Below, piece after piece: positions 16,743 to 25,347 of a stretch of 64,000 nucleotides of DNA. Position 1 is the first letter of the stretch; each line of letters starts with the position of its first letter. The DNA comes from Nonomuraea rubra. GTDB taxonomy: Bacteria > Actinomycetota > Actinomycetes > Streptosporangiales > Streptosporangiaceae. The notes under the pieces are model-generated. The model ran no database searches, was not told the origin of the DNA, and saw only the letters and a program-made list of their open reading frames with translations. The translations under genes were made by a program, and so were the position numbers. Where the stretch lies: assembly GCF_014207985.1 (NCBI RefSeq), contig NZ_JACHMI010000001.1, positions 6,741,001 through 6,805,000 of the forward strand. Direction: 5' to 3'.

Positions 16743-16757
16743 CCCCCGGACCCGGGT

Positions 16758-16770
16758 GTGCATGATGCAC
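16758..16770. promoter_or_regulatory. Palindrome upstream of the NCS1 operon promoter
   Basis: GTGCAT-G-ATGCAC is a perfect 13-bp palindrome 32 bp before the -35 box. Its position suits an activator or repressor site for the hydantoin operon. The binding protein is unknown. Confidence 0.5.
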
Positions 16771-16802
16771 GGTGAGGCCGTGCCGGCTGTGGGATTTCAC
16801 CA

Positions 16803-16831
16803 CTGACATGCTCTTGACCAGCGCCTATGGT
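16803..16831 (+). promoter_or_regulatory. Sigma-70-type promoter of the NCS1/HyuA/DUF917 operon
   Basis: CTGACA (16803-16808) and TATGGT (16826-16831) are separated by exactly 17 bp. Together they lie about 40 bp before the permease ATG at 16872. Confidence 0.6.
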
Positions 16832-16871
16832 GGGCGGCTAAGCAACACCCCCGCCTGCGAAGGAGCCCGGC

Positions 16872-18185
16872 ATGGCCTCAGCCGTCGGTGTCGACGATTA
16901 CGCGCTCACCAGGGTCCCCCAGAGCGCCCGCTACTCCTGGTGGTCGGTCGCCGTTCAGCGGTTCGGCCAGGTCTCCGCGCTGAGCCAGTTCCTGCTCGGC
17001 GCCACGCTCGGCTTCGGGATGGGGTTCTGGGAGGCGTTCCTGGCGCTCACCCTGGGCGCCGTCATCCTCGAGGTGGTCGCCGTCTTCGTCGGCGTCATCG
17101 GCATGCGGGAGGGGCTGTCCACCTCCATGCTGGCCCGCTGGACGGGGTTCGGCAGGTCCGGGTCGGCGCTGATCGGGCTGGCGATCGGGATCAGCCTCGT
17201 GGGCTGGTTCGGCATCCAGTCGGCGGTCTCCGCGCAGGGGCTGGCCGCGCTGGTGGGCGGGCTGCCCGAGTGGGGCTGGTCGCTGGTGTTCGGGCTGGTG
17301 GTCACCTCGATCGTGCTGTGGGGGTTCGGCTCCATGGCGTGGACGGCCTACGTCACCGTGCCCGCGTTCCTCGTCCTGGTCGGCTGGTCGATCATCAGCG
17401 AGCTGTCCCGGCACGACGTGGGCGCGCTGATGGCCTCGGCCCCGCCCGGCCCGCAGCTCAGCCTGCTGGAGGGCACGACTCTGGTCGCGGGCGGGTTCAT
17501 CGTGGGCTCGATCATCACGCCGGACATGACCCGGTTCAACCGCAGCGTCGCCGACGTGGTCAAGCAGACGGTGGTCGGCGTCACGCTCGGCGAGTACGTC
17601 ATCGGCATGGCCGGCGTGCTGCTCGCGCACGCCGTCGGCACCAGCGAGATCACCACCATCGTCACCTCGTCGGTCGGCTGGGTCGGCATCCTGGTGATCG
17701 TCGCGGGCACCGTGAAGATCAACGACTGGAACCTCTACTCCTCCGGCCTCGGCCTGGTGAACTTCGTCGGCACCGTCTTCGGCAGGCGCGTGCACCGCGG
17801 CCTGGCCACCGCGCTGATCGGCGTCGTGGGCAGCGTGCTGGCCGCGGCGGGCATCCTGGACGCCTTCACCGAGTTCCTGACGCTGCTCGGCGTGGCGTTC
17901 CCGCCGATCGCCGGGATCATGGTGGCCGAGTACTTCGTGGTCCGGCGCTGGCGCGGCGACCTGGAGGCCGCCAGGGCCGGCGGGCGGCTGCCCGAGCAGG
18001 CGCCGGCCTGGGTGCCGGCCACGCTGGTGATCTGGCTGGTGGCGGCCCTGGTGGGCAGGTTCGTGGAGGTCGGGCTCGGCAGCATCAACTCGCTGGTCGT
18101 CGCGTTCGTGCTGTACGTGGTGGCGGGGAGGCTGGGGCTGGTGCGGGGCGTGGGGGCCGGCCGTACCGAGCGGGTGCGGGTCTGA
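16872..18185 (+). CDS. NCS1-family permease (cytosine/purine/hydantoin type)
   Basis: 437 aa from ATG at 16872, with AAGGAG 6 nt upstream. About twelve membrane segments are apparent. The N-terminal LTRVPQSARYSWWSVAVQR and SQFLLGATLGFGM resemble CodB-like NCS1 transporters, and GSIITPDMTRFNRS is a typical mid-protein loop. It should import a nucleobase or hydantoin-like ring with H+ or Na+. It heads an operon with HyuA and two DUF917 genes, which argues for a cyclic ureide or (thio)hydantoin substrate rather than cytosine. Confidence 0.9.
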   Translation: MASAVGVDDYALTRVPQSARYSWWSVAVQRFGQVSALSQFLLGATLGFGMGFWEAFLALTLGAVILEVVAVFVGVIGMREGLSTSMLARWTGFGRSGSALIGLAIGISLVGWFGIQSAVSAQGLAALVGGLPEWGWSLVFGLVVTSIVLWGFGSMAWTAYVTVPAFLVLVGWSIISELSRHDVGALMASAPPGPQLSLLEGTTLVAGGFIVGSIITPDMTRFNRSVADVVKQTVVGVTLGEYVIGMAGVLLAHAVGTSEITTIVTSSVGWVGILVIVAGTVKINDWNLYSSGLGLVNFVGTVFGRRVHRGLATALIGVVGSVLAAAGILDAFTEFLTLLGVAFPPIAGIMVAEYFVVRRWRGDLEAARAGGRLPEQAPAWVPATLVIWLVAALVGRFVEVGLGSINSLVVAFVLYVVAGRLGLVRGVGAGRTERVRV

Positions 18186-18207
18186 GAGACAAGTGAGGGG
18201 AATTCTC

Positions 18208-19758
18208 GTGCGTATCGGCATCGACGTGGGCGGCACCAACACCGACGCCGTCCTCCTGGACGGGCGGCAGGTGCTCGCCGCCGTCAAGACCAGCACCACC
18301 GCGGACGTCACCTCCGGCATCGTGGCCGCCATCGCGGGGCTGCAGGAGCAGCGGCCGTTCGACCCGGCGGACGTGCGCGCGGTGATGATCGGCACGACGC
18401 ACTTCATCAACGCCCTGGTCGAGGCGCGCAGGCTGGCCCCGACGGCGGCGCTGCGGCTGAGCCTGCCCGCGGGGGCGTCGCTGCCGCCGATGGTCGACTG
18501 GCCGGGGCGGCTGATCGAGGCGGTGTCCGGGCGCGGCTACCTGGTGCACGGCGGGCACGAGTTCGACGGCAGGCACATCGCCGAGCTGGACGAGGCCGAG
18601 GTGCGCAAGGCCGCCGCCGACATGGGCCAGGCGGGGGTGCGCAGCGTCGCGATCACGTCGGTGTTCTCGCCGGTCAACGCCGAGTTCGAGGCGCGCGCCG
18701 CGGAGATCGTCGCCGCCGAGCTGCCGGACGCGGCGATCTCGCTGTCCTCCGAGATCGGCCGGATCGGGCTGCTGGAGCGGGAGAACGCCACCATCATCAA
18801 CGCCGCGCTGCGCGAGCTGGCCGCGCACATCGTGGACGGCCTGGCCTCCTCGGTCGGCGGCGCGGGCATCACCGCGCCGCTGTACCTGAGCCAGAACGAC
18901 GGCACGCTCATGGACGTGGACTTCGCCCGCCGCTATCCGGTGGCCACGTTCGCCTCGGGGCCGACCAACTCCATGCGCGGCGCCGCCGTGCTTTCCGGGC
19001 TCGACACCTGCGCGGTGGTGGACGTGGGCGGCACCACCAGCGACGTGGGCGTGCTGCGGCACGGCTTCCCGCGCGAGGCCACGACCGACGTGACCGTGGC
19101 CGGGATCCGCACCAACTTCCGCATGCCGGACGTGCTGTCCATCGGCATCGGCGGCGGCAGCCGGGTACGCGAGGGAGCCGTGGGCCCCGACTCCGTCGGC
19201 TACGAGCTGACGTCCAGGGCGCTGGTGTTCGGCGGCGACACGCTGACCGCCACCGACATCGCGGTGGCGGCGGGCCGGGCCGAGATCGGCGACCCGTCCC
19301 TGGTCGCGCACCTGGACAGGGGCCTGGTCGAGGCGGCGCTGCGGCGCATCGCCGACGACGTCGCCGACGTGGTGGAGCGCATGCGCACCTCCGCCGAGCC
19401 GCTCCCGGTCGTGGCCGTCGGCGGCGGCTCGGTGCTGCTGCCGGACGAGCTGGCCGGCGCGGGCGAGGTGCGCCGGCCCGACCACTACGCCGTGGCCAAC
19501 GCGATCGGCGCGGCCATCGCCCAGATCGGCGGCGAGGTGGACCGCGTGTACGCCGTCGAGCCGGGACGCCGCGACGCCGTCGTGGACGCCGCCAAGCAGG
19601 AGGCCGTGGACCGGGCCGTGGCGGCCGGCGCGTCCCCCTCGACCGTGCGGATCGTCGACTTCGACGAGGTGCCGATCCCGTACCTGCCCGGCAACGCCAC
19701 CCGCATCAGGGCCAAGGCCGTGGGCGAACTCCAGCTCACCGACGCGAAGGGACGCTGA
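18208..19758 (+). CDS. Hydantoinase/oxoprolinase HyuA-type ATP-dependent subunit
   Basis: 516 aa. GTG at 18208 gives VRIGIDVGGTNTDAVLLDG and has GAGGGG 7 nt upstream. A second nucleotide-binding motif VVDVGGTTSDVGVL lies near residue 275. The family uses ATP to open hydantoin or 5-oxoproline rings. At 516 aa it is shorter than N-methylhydantoinase A (about 680) and matches the standalone form found with DUF917 proteins. No HyuB partner is present, and DUF917 proteins take its place. It is followed after only 3 nt by the first DUF917 gene. Confidence 0.9.
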   Translation: MRIGIDVGGTNTDAVLLDGRQVLAAVKTSTTADVTSGIVAAIAGLQEQRPFDPADVRAVMIGTTHFINALVEARRLAPTAALRLSLPAGASLPPMVDWPGRLIEAVSGRGYLVHGGHEFDGRHIAELDEAEVRKAAADMGQAGVRSVAITSVFSPVNAEFEARAAEIVAAELPDAAISLSSEIGRIGLLERENATIINAALRELAAHIVDGLASSVGGAGITAPLYLSQNDGTLMDVDFARRYPVATFASGPTNSMRGAAVLSGLDTCAVVDVGGTTSDVGVLRHGFPREATTDVTVAGIRTNFRMPDVLSIGIGGGSRVREGAVGPDSVGYELTSRALVFGGDTLTATDIAVAAGRAEIGDPSLVAHLDRGLVEAALRRIADDVADVVERMRTSAEPLPVVAVGGGSVLLPDELAGAGEVRRPDHYAVANAIGAAIAQIGGEVDRVYAVEPGRRDAVVDAAKQEAVDRAVAAGASPSTVRIVDFDEVPIPYLPGNATRIRAKAVGELQLTDAKGR

Positions 19759-19761
19759 CAC

Positions 19762-20832
19762 ATGCGCGAGATCACCCTGGCGGACCTGGACGACATCGCG
19801 ACCGGCGCGGCCATCCTGGGCACGGGCGGCGGCGGAGACCCGCACATCGGCCGCCTGCTGGCCGCCTCCGCCGTGCGCGAGTACGGCCCGGTGAAGCTGT
19901 GCTCGCTGGACGAGCTGCCCGACGGGGCCGCCCTCGTCCAGGTGGCCATGATGGGCGCGCCGACCGTGATGGTGGAGAAGCTGCCCTCGATCGACCAGGT
20001 CTCCGCCGCGGCCGGCGCCCTGAGCGGCTACCTCGGCAGCGGCCTGACCCACATCGCCTGCGCCGAGGCCGGCGGCGTCAACTCGCTCATCCCAGTGGTC
20101 GCGGCGGCGCAGCTCGGGCTGCCGCTGGTGGACGCCGACGGCATGGGGCGGGCCTTCCCCGAGATCCAGATGGTCCTGCCCACCCTGTACGGCATCCGCG
20201 CCACCCCGATGGCCATCGCCGACGAGAAGGGCAACCGCGCCGTCCTGGACACCGTGGACAACCACTGGGCCGAACGCCTGGCCCGCTCCGCCACCATCGA
20301 CATGGGCTGCTCCGCGATGATCAGCTCGTACGCGATGACCGGCGCCCAGGCCCGCGACTCGCTCGTGCCCGGCACCCTCAGCCTCTGCGCCGAGCTGGGC
20401 CGGCTGGTCCGCGAGGCCCGCGCCGCGCACGCGGACCCGGTGGCCGCCGTGGTCGCCCGGCTGGGCGGCTCGACGCTGTTCACCGGCAAGGTGACCGACG
20501 TGGAGCGCCGCACCGTGACCGGGTTCGCCCGCGGCACCGCGACGCTGGCGGGCCTGGACGGCGACGCCGGGAGCGAGCTGACGCTGCGCTTCCAGAACGA
20601 GCACCTGGTGGCCGAGGTGGACGGGCGGGTGCGGGCGACCGTACCCGACCTGATCTGCACCCTGGACCGCGAGAGCGGCGAGGCCGTCACCACCGAGGCG
20701 CTGCGGTTCGGGCAGCGGGTCACGGTCATCGCCGCCCCCGCGGACCCGCGCTGGCACACCCCCGAGGGGCTGGCGCTGGCCGGGCCGCGGTACTTCGGCT
20801 ACGACCTCGACCCCGTCGGGGCGGCCGGATGA
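19762..20832 (+). CDS. DUF917 / S-methyl-thiohydantoin desulfurase-like protein, copy 1
   Basis: 356 aa from ATG at 19762. Family motifs are GTGGGGDPHIGR near residue 20, MGAPTVMVEKLP, EAGGVNSLIPVVAA and VDADGMGRAFPEIQM. The C-terminal half has TGKVTDVERRTVTGFARG and FQNEHLVAEVDGRV. From memory, PF06032 was renamed after an S-methyl-thiohydantoin desulfurase of ergothioneine breakdown. Here the HyuA and permease context supports a role in hydantoin or thiohydantoin catabolism, but the remaining ergothioneine genes are absent. It overlaps copy 2 by ATGA. Confidence 0.88.
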   Translation: MREITLADLDDIATGAAILGTGGGGDPHIGRLLAASAVREYGPVKLCSLDELPDGAALVQVAMMGAPTVMVEKLPSIDQVSAAAGALSGYLGSGLTHIACAEAGGVNSLIPVVAAAQLGLPLVDADGMGRAFPEIQMVLPTLYGIRATPMAIADEKGNRAVLDTVDNHWAERLARSATIDMGCSAMISSYAMTGAQARDSLVPGTLSLCAELGRLVREARAAHADPVAAVVARLGGSTLFTGKVTDVERRTVTGFARGTATLAGLDGDAGSELTLRFQNEHLVAEVDGRVRATVPDLICTLDRESGEAVTTEALRFGQRVTVIAAPADPRWHTPEGLALAGPRYFGYDLDPVGAAG

Positions 20833-21923
20833 GCTGGGAGCTGACCGAGGACGACCTGCCGGACCTGGCGCGCGGCGCCGCCCTCCTGGGCACGGGCGGG
20901 GGCGGCGACCCGTACGTCGGGCACCTGCTGGTGCGCGAGGCCATCCGCGAGCACGGCCCCGTCACCGTGCTCGACCCGGACGACCTGGACGACGACACCC
21001 TCGTCATCCCCACCGCCCAGATGGGCGCGCCGACGGTGGTGCACGAGAAGCTGCCGCGCGGCACCGAGCCGGTCGCCGCGCTGCGCGCGCTGGAGGCGCA
21101 CCTGGGCAGGAGGGCCGGCGCGACCATGCCGATCGAGTGCGGCGGCATCAACTCGATGATCCCGCTCGTCGTCGCCGCCAGGACCGGCCTGCCCGTCGTG
21201 GACGCCGACGGCATGGGGCGCGCCTTCCCCGAGCTGCAGATGGAGACGTTCGCCGTGTACGGGGTGCCGGGCTCGCCGATGGTCGTGGCCGGGGAGCGCG
21301 GCGAGACCACGATCATCGACACCGGCGCCGACAACGCCCGCATGGAGTGGCTGGCGCGCGGCATCACGATCCGCCTCGGCGGCGTGGCGCACATCGCCGA
21401 GTACCCGATGACCGGCGCCCAGGTCAAGCGCACGGCGGTGCCGCGTACGCTGTCGCTCGCCCGCACCGTGGGGCGCACGCTCAGGCAGGCCAGGCAGCGC
21501 TCGGCCGACCCGATCGCGGCGCTGGCCGAGGCCCTGCGCGACACCCTGTACGGGCACCTGCGCGTGCTGTTCCGCGGCAAGGTCACCGACGTCGAACGGC
21601 GTACCGAGGCCGGCTTCGCCCGCGGCAGGGCGGCGGCGGTGTCGTTCGACGGGCGGCACGAGCTGGAGCTGATGTTCCAGAACGAGCACCTGGTGGCGCT
21701 GGTGGACGGCCGGGCGCGCTGCGTCGTGCCCGACCTGGTGTGCGTGCTGGAGTCGGAGCAGGCCGAGCCGATCACCACCGAGAGCCTGCGGTACGGCCAG
21801 CGGATCACGGTGGTGGGCATCTCCACGCCGGCCCTCATGCGCACCCCGGAGGCGCTCGCGGTGTTCGGGCCCGCCGCGTTCGGCCTGCCGTACGCGTTCA
21901 GGCCGGTCGAGGAGGCCGCGTGA
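20829..21923 (+). CDS. DUF917 / S-methyl-thiohydantoin desulfurase-like protein, copy 2
   Basis: 364 aa from ATG at 20829, translationally coupled (ATGA) to copy 1. It keeps all signature motifs: GTGGGGDPYVGH, MGAPTVVHEKLP, ECGGINSMIPLVVAA and VDADGMGRAFPELQM. The paired copies probably form a hetero-oligomer, or act on successive intermediates with HyuA. They are clearly paralogous but well diverged, so the duplication is old. It ends the operon, with the HD-domain gene convergent only 8 nt away. Confidence 0.88.
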   Translation: MSWELTEDDLPDLARGAALLGTGGGGDPYVGHLLVREAIREHGPVTVLDPDDLDDDTLVIPTAQMGAPTVVHEKLPRGTEPVAALRALEAHLGRRAGATMPIECGGINSMIPLVVAARTGLPVVDADGMGRAFPELQMETFAVYGVPGSPMVVAGERGETTIIDTGADNARMEWLARGITIRLGGVAHIAEYPMTGAQVKRTAVPRTLSLARTVGRTLRQARQRSADPIAALAEALRDTLYGHLRVLFRGKVTDVERRTEAGFARGRAAAVSFDGRHELELMFQNEHLVALVDGRARCVVPDLVCVLESEQAEPITTESLRYGQRITVVGISTPALMRTPEALAVFGPAAFGLPYAFRPVEEAA

Positions 21924-21931
21924 GGTGGGCG

Positions 21932-22600
21932 TCAGGCCGTCGGCGGGCCGTAGTCGTTCCAGCTCGGCGGCTGGGTCATCAGCTGCTGCCAGGTGGGCCA
22001 GCTCTGGCCGGTGTGCTGGCGCAGCAGCTCGCCGGTCAGGGTGAACGGCGGGGCCTTGTGGGGATTGGCCAGGCCCTGGGCGACGATCGCGTCGTACAGG
22101 GCGGCCGACCCCCGCAGGCGGGGCAGCGCCGCGTGGACGCGGTCGGCGTAGCCTGCCGGGAGGGTGTAGGGCCCCTGCGGGCCGAGGTCGAAGCCGGCGC
22201 CCGCCGAGACGAGCGCGATCTCCGGCCGCTTGCGCAGCGCGACGTCGGGGTGCAGGTGCAGGGCGATGGCGTCCCAGACGACCTCCAGGCGCTCCGGCGA
22301 CACGCCGAGGCCGGCCAGGAAGCCGACGGCGTGGTCGGCGCCGTCGATGTCGAACGGCTGCTCGCTGTCGCCCAGCCCGGTGTCGCCCAGCCCGGTGTCG
22401 TGCAGCACGCAGCCGAGGAACAGCAGCTCGTCGTCGTAGTCGTGGCCGGGCCGCCGCCCCTCCTGCTCGCCGATGAACCGGCCGTACAGGTAGGTGCGCA
22501 TGCTGTGGTTGAAGATGGCCGGATCCTCGATGTCGCGGGCGTGCCGCATCGCGGCCAGGGCGAGGTCGGTACGGGGGAAGGGCAGGGAGTCGTGGTCCAC
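21932..22600 (-). CDS. HD-domain hydrolase (cyanamide hydratase-like)
   Basis: 222 aa from GTG at 22600 with AGAGGA about 6 nt upstream. The metal site is spread over FNHSMRTYLYG (first His), CVLHDTGLGD (HD pair) and IALHLHPDV. This matches the small HD proteins related to cyanamide hydratase, so hydration or hydrolysis of a small nitrogen compound is plausible. A 15-bp duplication within it (22366-22395) repeats DTGLG just after the HD motif. Two 17-bp palindromes lie directly upstream. Confidence 0.82.
   Translation of the reverse strand: MDHDSLPFPRTDLALAAMRHARDIEDPAIFNHSMRTYLYGRFIGEQEGRRPGHDYDDELLFLGCVLHDTGLGDTGLGDSEQPFDIDGADHAVGFLAGLGVSPERLEVVWDAIALHLHPDVALRKRPEIALVSAGAGFDLGPQGPYTLPAGYADRVHAALPRLRGSAALYDAIVAQGLANPHKAPPFTLTGELLRQHTGQSWPTWQQLMTQPPSWNDYGPPTA
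22366..22400. repeat. 15-bp tandem duplication inside the HD-domain gene
   Basis: TGTCGCCCAGCCCGG is repeated exactly (22366-22380, 22381-22395) plus 5 further bp. It adds five residues (GLGDT) immediately C-terminal to the HD metal motif, without breaking the frame. Confidence 0.85.
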
Positions 22601-22615
22601 CGGAGTTCCTCTCTC

Positions 22616-22660
22616 CTTCAGTCAATCTGAAGCCTACGCGATGCTTCAGTCCTACTGAAG
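22616..22660. promoter_or_regulatory. Pair of 17-bp CTTCAG-N5-CTGAAG operators
   Basis: CTTCAGTCAATCTGAAG (22616-22632) and CTTCAGTCCTACTGAAG (22644-22660) are near-identical palindromes with centres 28 bp apart. They lie between the HD gene start (22600) and the divergent GlxA-type gene (22728). The proximity to 22600 favours control of the HD gene. The length and symmetry suit a MarR- or TetR-like dimer not encoded immediately here. Confidence 0.75.
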
Positions 22661-22727
22661 GTTGATGGCGCGATCTGTGGGATGCACGTCGTTGACGCCA
22701 TCACGGCGCGGGCCCGAACGTGGAGGG

Positions 22728-23690
22728 GTGCACCCACACCGCATCGCCTTCGTGATCTTCGATGGCTTCCAGTCGCTCGACCTCGCCGGCCCGCACGAGG
22801 TGTTCCAGCAGGCCGGCGGCTACGACTGCGTGATCGTGGCCCCCGCGTCAGGCCCGGTCCACTCCGGGAGCGGCCTGCCGGTGCACGCCGGGCACGCGGT
22901 GACGGCGCTGCGGCCGGAGGGCATCGACACGCTGATCGTCACCGGCGGGACGGGCGTCCACACCGCCAGGCACGACCCGGCCCTGGTCGGCTGGATCGCC
23001 GCCGCCGCCCGCGGGGCCGGGCGCGTCGCCTCCGTCTGCAGCGGCGCGTTCCTGCTGGCCGAGGCCGGCCTGCTGGACGGCCGCCGCGTCACCACCCACT
23101 GGGCCAGGGCCGAACGGCTCGCGCGGGAGTACCCCGCCGTCACCGTCGAGCCCGACCCCATCTTCATCCGCGACGGCCACATCTGGTCCTCGGCGGGCGT
23201 CACCGCCGGGATGGACCTCGCCCTGGCCCTGGTGGAGGAGGACCGGGGCCGGCAGGTGGCCCTGGACGTGGCTCGCCACCTGGTGCTGTTCCTGCGCAGG
23301 CCGGGCAACCAGTCCCAGTTCAGCGTGGGCCTGTGGTCGATGCAGCCCTCCTCCGACCCGATCCGCCGGGCCGTGACGGCCATCCACGCCGATCCCGGCG
23401 CCCGGCACGACATCTCCGGCCTCGCCGCGCACGCCGGGCTCAGCCCGCGCCACCTGCAACGCCGCTTCACCACCGAGCTCGGCATCCCGCCCGCCGCCTA
23501 CGTCGAGCGGGTCAGGGTGGAGGCGGCGCAGCGAGCCCTGGAGAACGGCGGCGACCCCGTCGAGTCCATCGCCCGCCGCTACGGCTTCGGCACCGCCGAG
23601 ACCCTGCGCCGCAGCTTCCACCGCTGCCTGGGCGTCGCCCCCTCCGACTACCGCGACCGTTTCCGATCCACCACGGGAGGACCCCGATGA
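22728..23690 (+). CDS. GlxA-type regulator: DJ-1/PfpI domain fused to AraC HTH
   Basis: About 320 aa. GTG at 22728 is the likeliest start, though GGAGG is unusually close, so a nearby alternative is possible. Residues about 5-185 form a DJ-1/PfpI domain (FVIFDGFQSLDLAGPHEVF, nucleophile-elbow Cys in ASVCSGAFLLAEAGLLDGR). The C-terminal 100 residues carry an AraC double helix-turn-helix (ISGLAAHAGLSPRHLQRRF, SIARRYGFGTAETLRRSF). It probably senses a metabolite or redox state and controls the DJ-1 gene that it overlaps by ATGA. Confidence 0.92.
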   Translation: MHPHRIAFVIFDGFQSLDLAGPHEVFQQAGGYDCVIVAPASGPVHSGSGLPVHAGHAVTALRPEGIDTLIVTGGTGVHTARHDPALVGWIAAAARGAGRVASVCSGAFLLAEAGLLDGRRVTTHWARAERLAREYPAVTVEPDPIFIRDGHIWSSAGVTAGMDLALALVEEDRGRQVALDVARHLVLFLRRPGNQSQFSVGLWSMQPSSDPIRRAVTAIHADPGARHDISGLAAHAGLSPRHLQRRFTTELGIPPAAYVERVRVEAAQRALENGGDPVESIARRYGFGTAETLRRSFHRCLGVAPSDYRDRFRSTTGGPR

Positions 23691-24289
23691 CCACGTACGG
23701 CCTGCTGCTCTTCGACGTCGCGGAGGAGCTCGACTTCGCCGGCCCCTGGGAGGTGTTCACCACCTCGGCCATCCTGCGCGGCGGCGCCGACACCGCGCTG
23801 CTGCTCGCCGAGCGCCCCGGCCCCGTCCGCTGCGCCAAGGGCATGCGCGTGCTGCCCGACCGCACCCTGGGCGACCACCCGCCGCTGGACGTCCTGCTCG
23901 TGCCCGGCGGGCGCGGCGCGCGCGAGAGCGAGCCGCACAACCCCGCCGTCACCGGCTGGATCGCCAAGACCGCCGGGCAGGCGGGCTGGGTCATGGGCGT
24001 GTGCACCGGAGCCTTCCTCCTGCACGCCGCCGGCCCCGCCCGCGGGCGCCGCGTGGCCACCCACCGCGACTACGAGGACGCCCTGGAGGCGCGGGGGGAC
24101 GTCACCGTCGTCCGCGACGCCCGCTACGTCGTGGACGGCGACCTGATCACCACCCAGGGCGTGTCCGCCGGGATCGACGGCGCGCTGTGGCTCGTCGGCC
24201 GGCTGCACGGCCGTGACCACGCGCGTGCCGTGCGCCGGCTGATCCAGTACGAGCCGGCCCCGCCGTACCTCGCCGACGAGCCCGCCTGA
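23687..24289 (+). CDS. DJ-1/PfpI family protein
   Basis: 200 aa from ATG at 23687, coupled to the GlxA-type regulator by ATGA, with GGGAGG upstream. The nucleophile-elbow Cys is C106 in MGVCTGAFLLH, and LLLFDVAEELDFAGPWEVF opens the domain. It is a single-domain relative of isonitrile hydratase-like and transcription-associated DJ-1 proteins. The paired layout of regulator and target suggests local autoregulation. The substrate is unknown; isonitrile hydration is one family possibility next to the cyanamide hydratase-like HD gene. Confidence 0.88.
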   Translation: MTTYGLLLFDVAEELDFAGPWEVFTTSAILRGGADTALLLAERPGPVRCAKGMRVLPDRTLGDHPPLDVLLVPGGRGARESEPHNPAVTGWIAKTAGQAGWVMGVCTGAFLLHAAGPARGRRVATHRDYEDALEARGDVTVVRDARYVVDGDLITTQGVSAGIDGALWLVGRLHGRDHARAVRRLIQYEPAPPYLADEPA

Positions 24290-24361
24290 CCTCGCGAGGG
24301 CTGGACAAGCCGTCTCGCCGCATGATCACAATATGGCGCTGTTCGATATGAAAGGCCGAAC

Positions 24362-25342
24362 GTGATCAGAAAAGGTCTCGCGGGGCTGCTGGCCCCGATC
24401 GCCATACTTCTCACCACCGGCGTCCCGGGCGCCTCGGCGCAGGACGCCGCACCCGGCCCCACGCATCCCGGGCCGGTCTACGCGACCGTCACCGACACGA
24501 GCGGGAAGCTGTCCTTACAGACGTTCGGGCGTCCGGACGGCAAGGACATGGTGTTCCGGATCTCCGGATCGGTGTACGCCAACATCGAGGGCAACAGCCT
24601 GGACCCGGCGATGCGGCACGGCCAGAAGCTGTTCAACATCGAGGGTTACAACATCAGGAAGCTGTACCGGGTGCCCGGCACCAACCAGCTCTACCAGCTC
24701 TCCCGGGAGATCGTCTTCTACACCGACCCGGCGGATCCGCGGCGCGTCCTGCGGGAGTGGAAGAACCCGATCGACGGCAGGACGTACCCGGTCGTCCCCA
24801 TCAACAACGACACGGTGAACTTCGGCCCGTTCACGATCACCTCCGCCTACGCCGGCCCGCCGCTGCAGCAGCTGCACGAGGAGACGGTCTGGACCAGCGA
24901 CATCCCCGTGCGCACGAACTTCGCCACCACGCTCGGCGAGGGCTTCGGCCTGGCCGGAGGCGTGTACGCCGCCCAGGAGATGTTCGACTTCTCCGTCGAC
25001 CGGCGCGAGGTGGAGGACCGCACCGGGCCCGGCGTGCCCGAGGGCGCGATGCAGACGAAGATCAGCTGGGCGCGGACCAGCCCGTGGGTGCCGTTCATGT
25101 GCCTGCCGGAGACCGACGTGCGCGGCCAGCTCACCTACCACGCCCGTAGCTGGTCGCTGGACTCCTACTCCCAGGTCGAGCCGTGGCTGCGGGCCGAGGT
25201 CGAGGCGGGCTACCCGCTGTACAAGTCCACCCCCGCCGCGCCGGGCGCGAGCGAGAACTCCTGGACGTCCTTCTACAACAAGCAGCTCGGCAAGGGCGCC
25301 ACCACCTGGGCAGGATGGTGCGCCGCCAACGGCCGCGCCTGA
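24362..25342 (+). CDS. Secreted DUF1838 family protein
   Basis: 326 aa from GTG at 24362, with AAAGG 7 nt upstream. A signal peptide occupies about 1-26, with a likely cut after GASA. The DUF1838 core has KLFNIEGYNIRKLYR, YQLSREIVFYTDP and WKNPIDGRTYPVV. Its biochemical role is not established. Codon 52 (24515-24517) is TTA, a rare codon here that in streptomycetes brings dependence on the bldA tRNA. It is convergent with cvnD, the two stops being 5 bp apart, with a small CCTGA-ACCGG-TCAGG hairpin over the junction. Confidence 0.8.
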   Translation: MIRKGLAGLLAPIAILLTTGVPGASAQDAAPGPTHPGPVYATVTDTSGKLSLQTFGRPDGKDMVFRISGSVYANIEGNSLDPAMRHGQKLFNIEGYNIRKLYRVPGTNQLYQLSREIVFYTDPADPRRVLREWKNPIDGRTYPVVPINNDTVNFGPFTITSAYAGPPLQQLHEETVWTSDIPVRTNFATTLGEGFGLAGGVYAAQEMFDFSVDRREVEDRTGPGVPEGAMQTKISWARTSPWVPFMCLPETDVRGQLTYHARSWSLDSYSQVEPWLRAEVEAGYPLYKSTPAAPGASENSWTSFYNKQLGKGATTWAGWCAANGRA

Positions 25343-25347
25343 ACCGG

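Noticed and set aside
16743..16871. Purine riboswitch before the NCS1 permease
   Set aside because: The leader from the promoter at 16826 is only about 40 nt, too short for a purine aptamer, and no aptamer core is visible.
22662..22727. N-terminal extension of the GlxA-type gene
   Set aside because: The upstream in-frame codons start inside the operator region and give no conserved sequence. The DJ-1 domain begins right after GTG at 22728.
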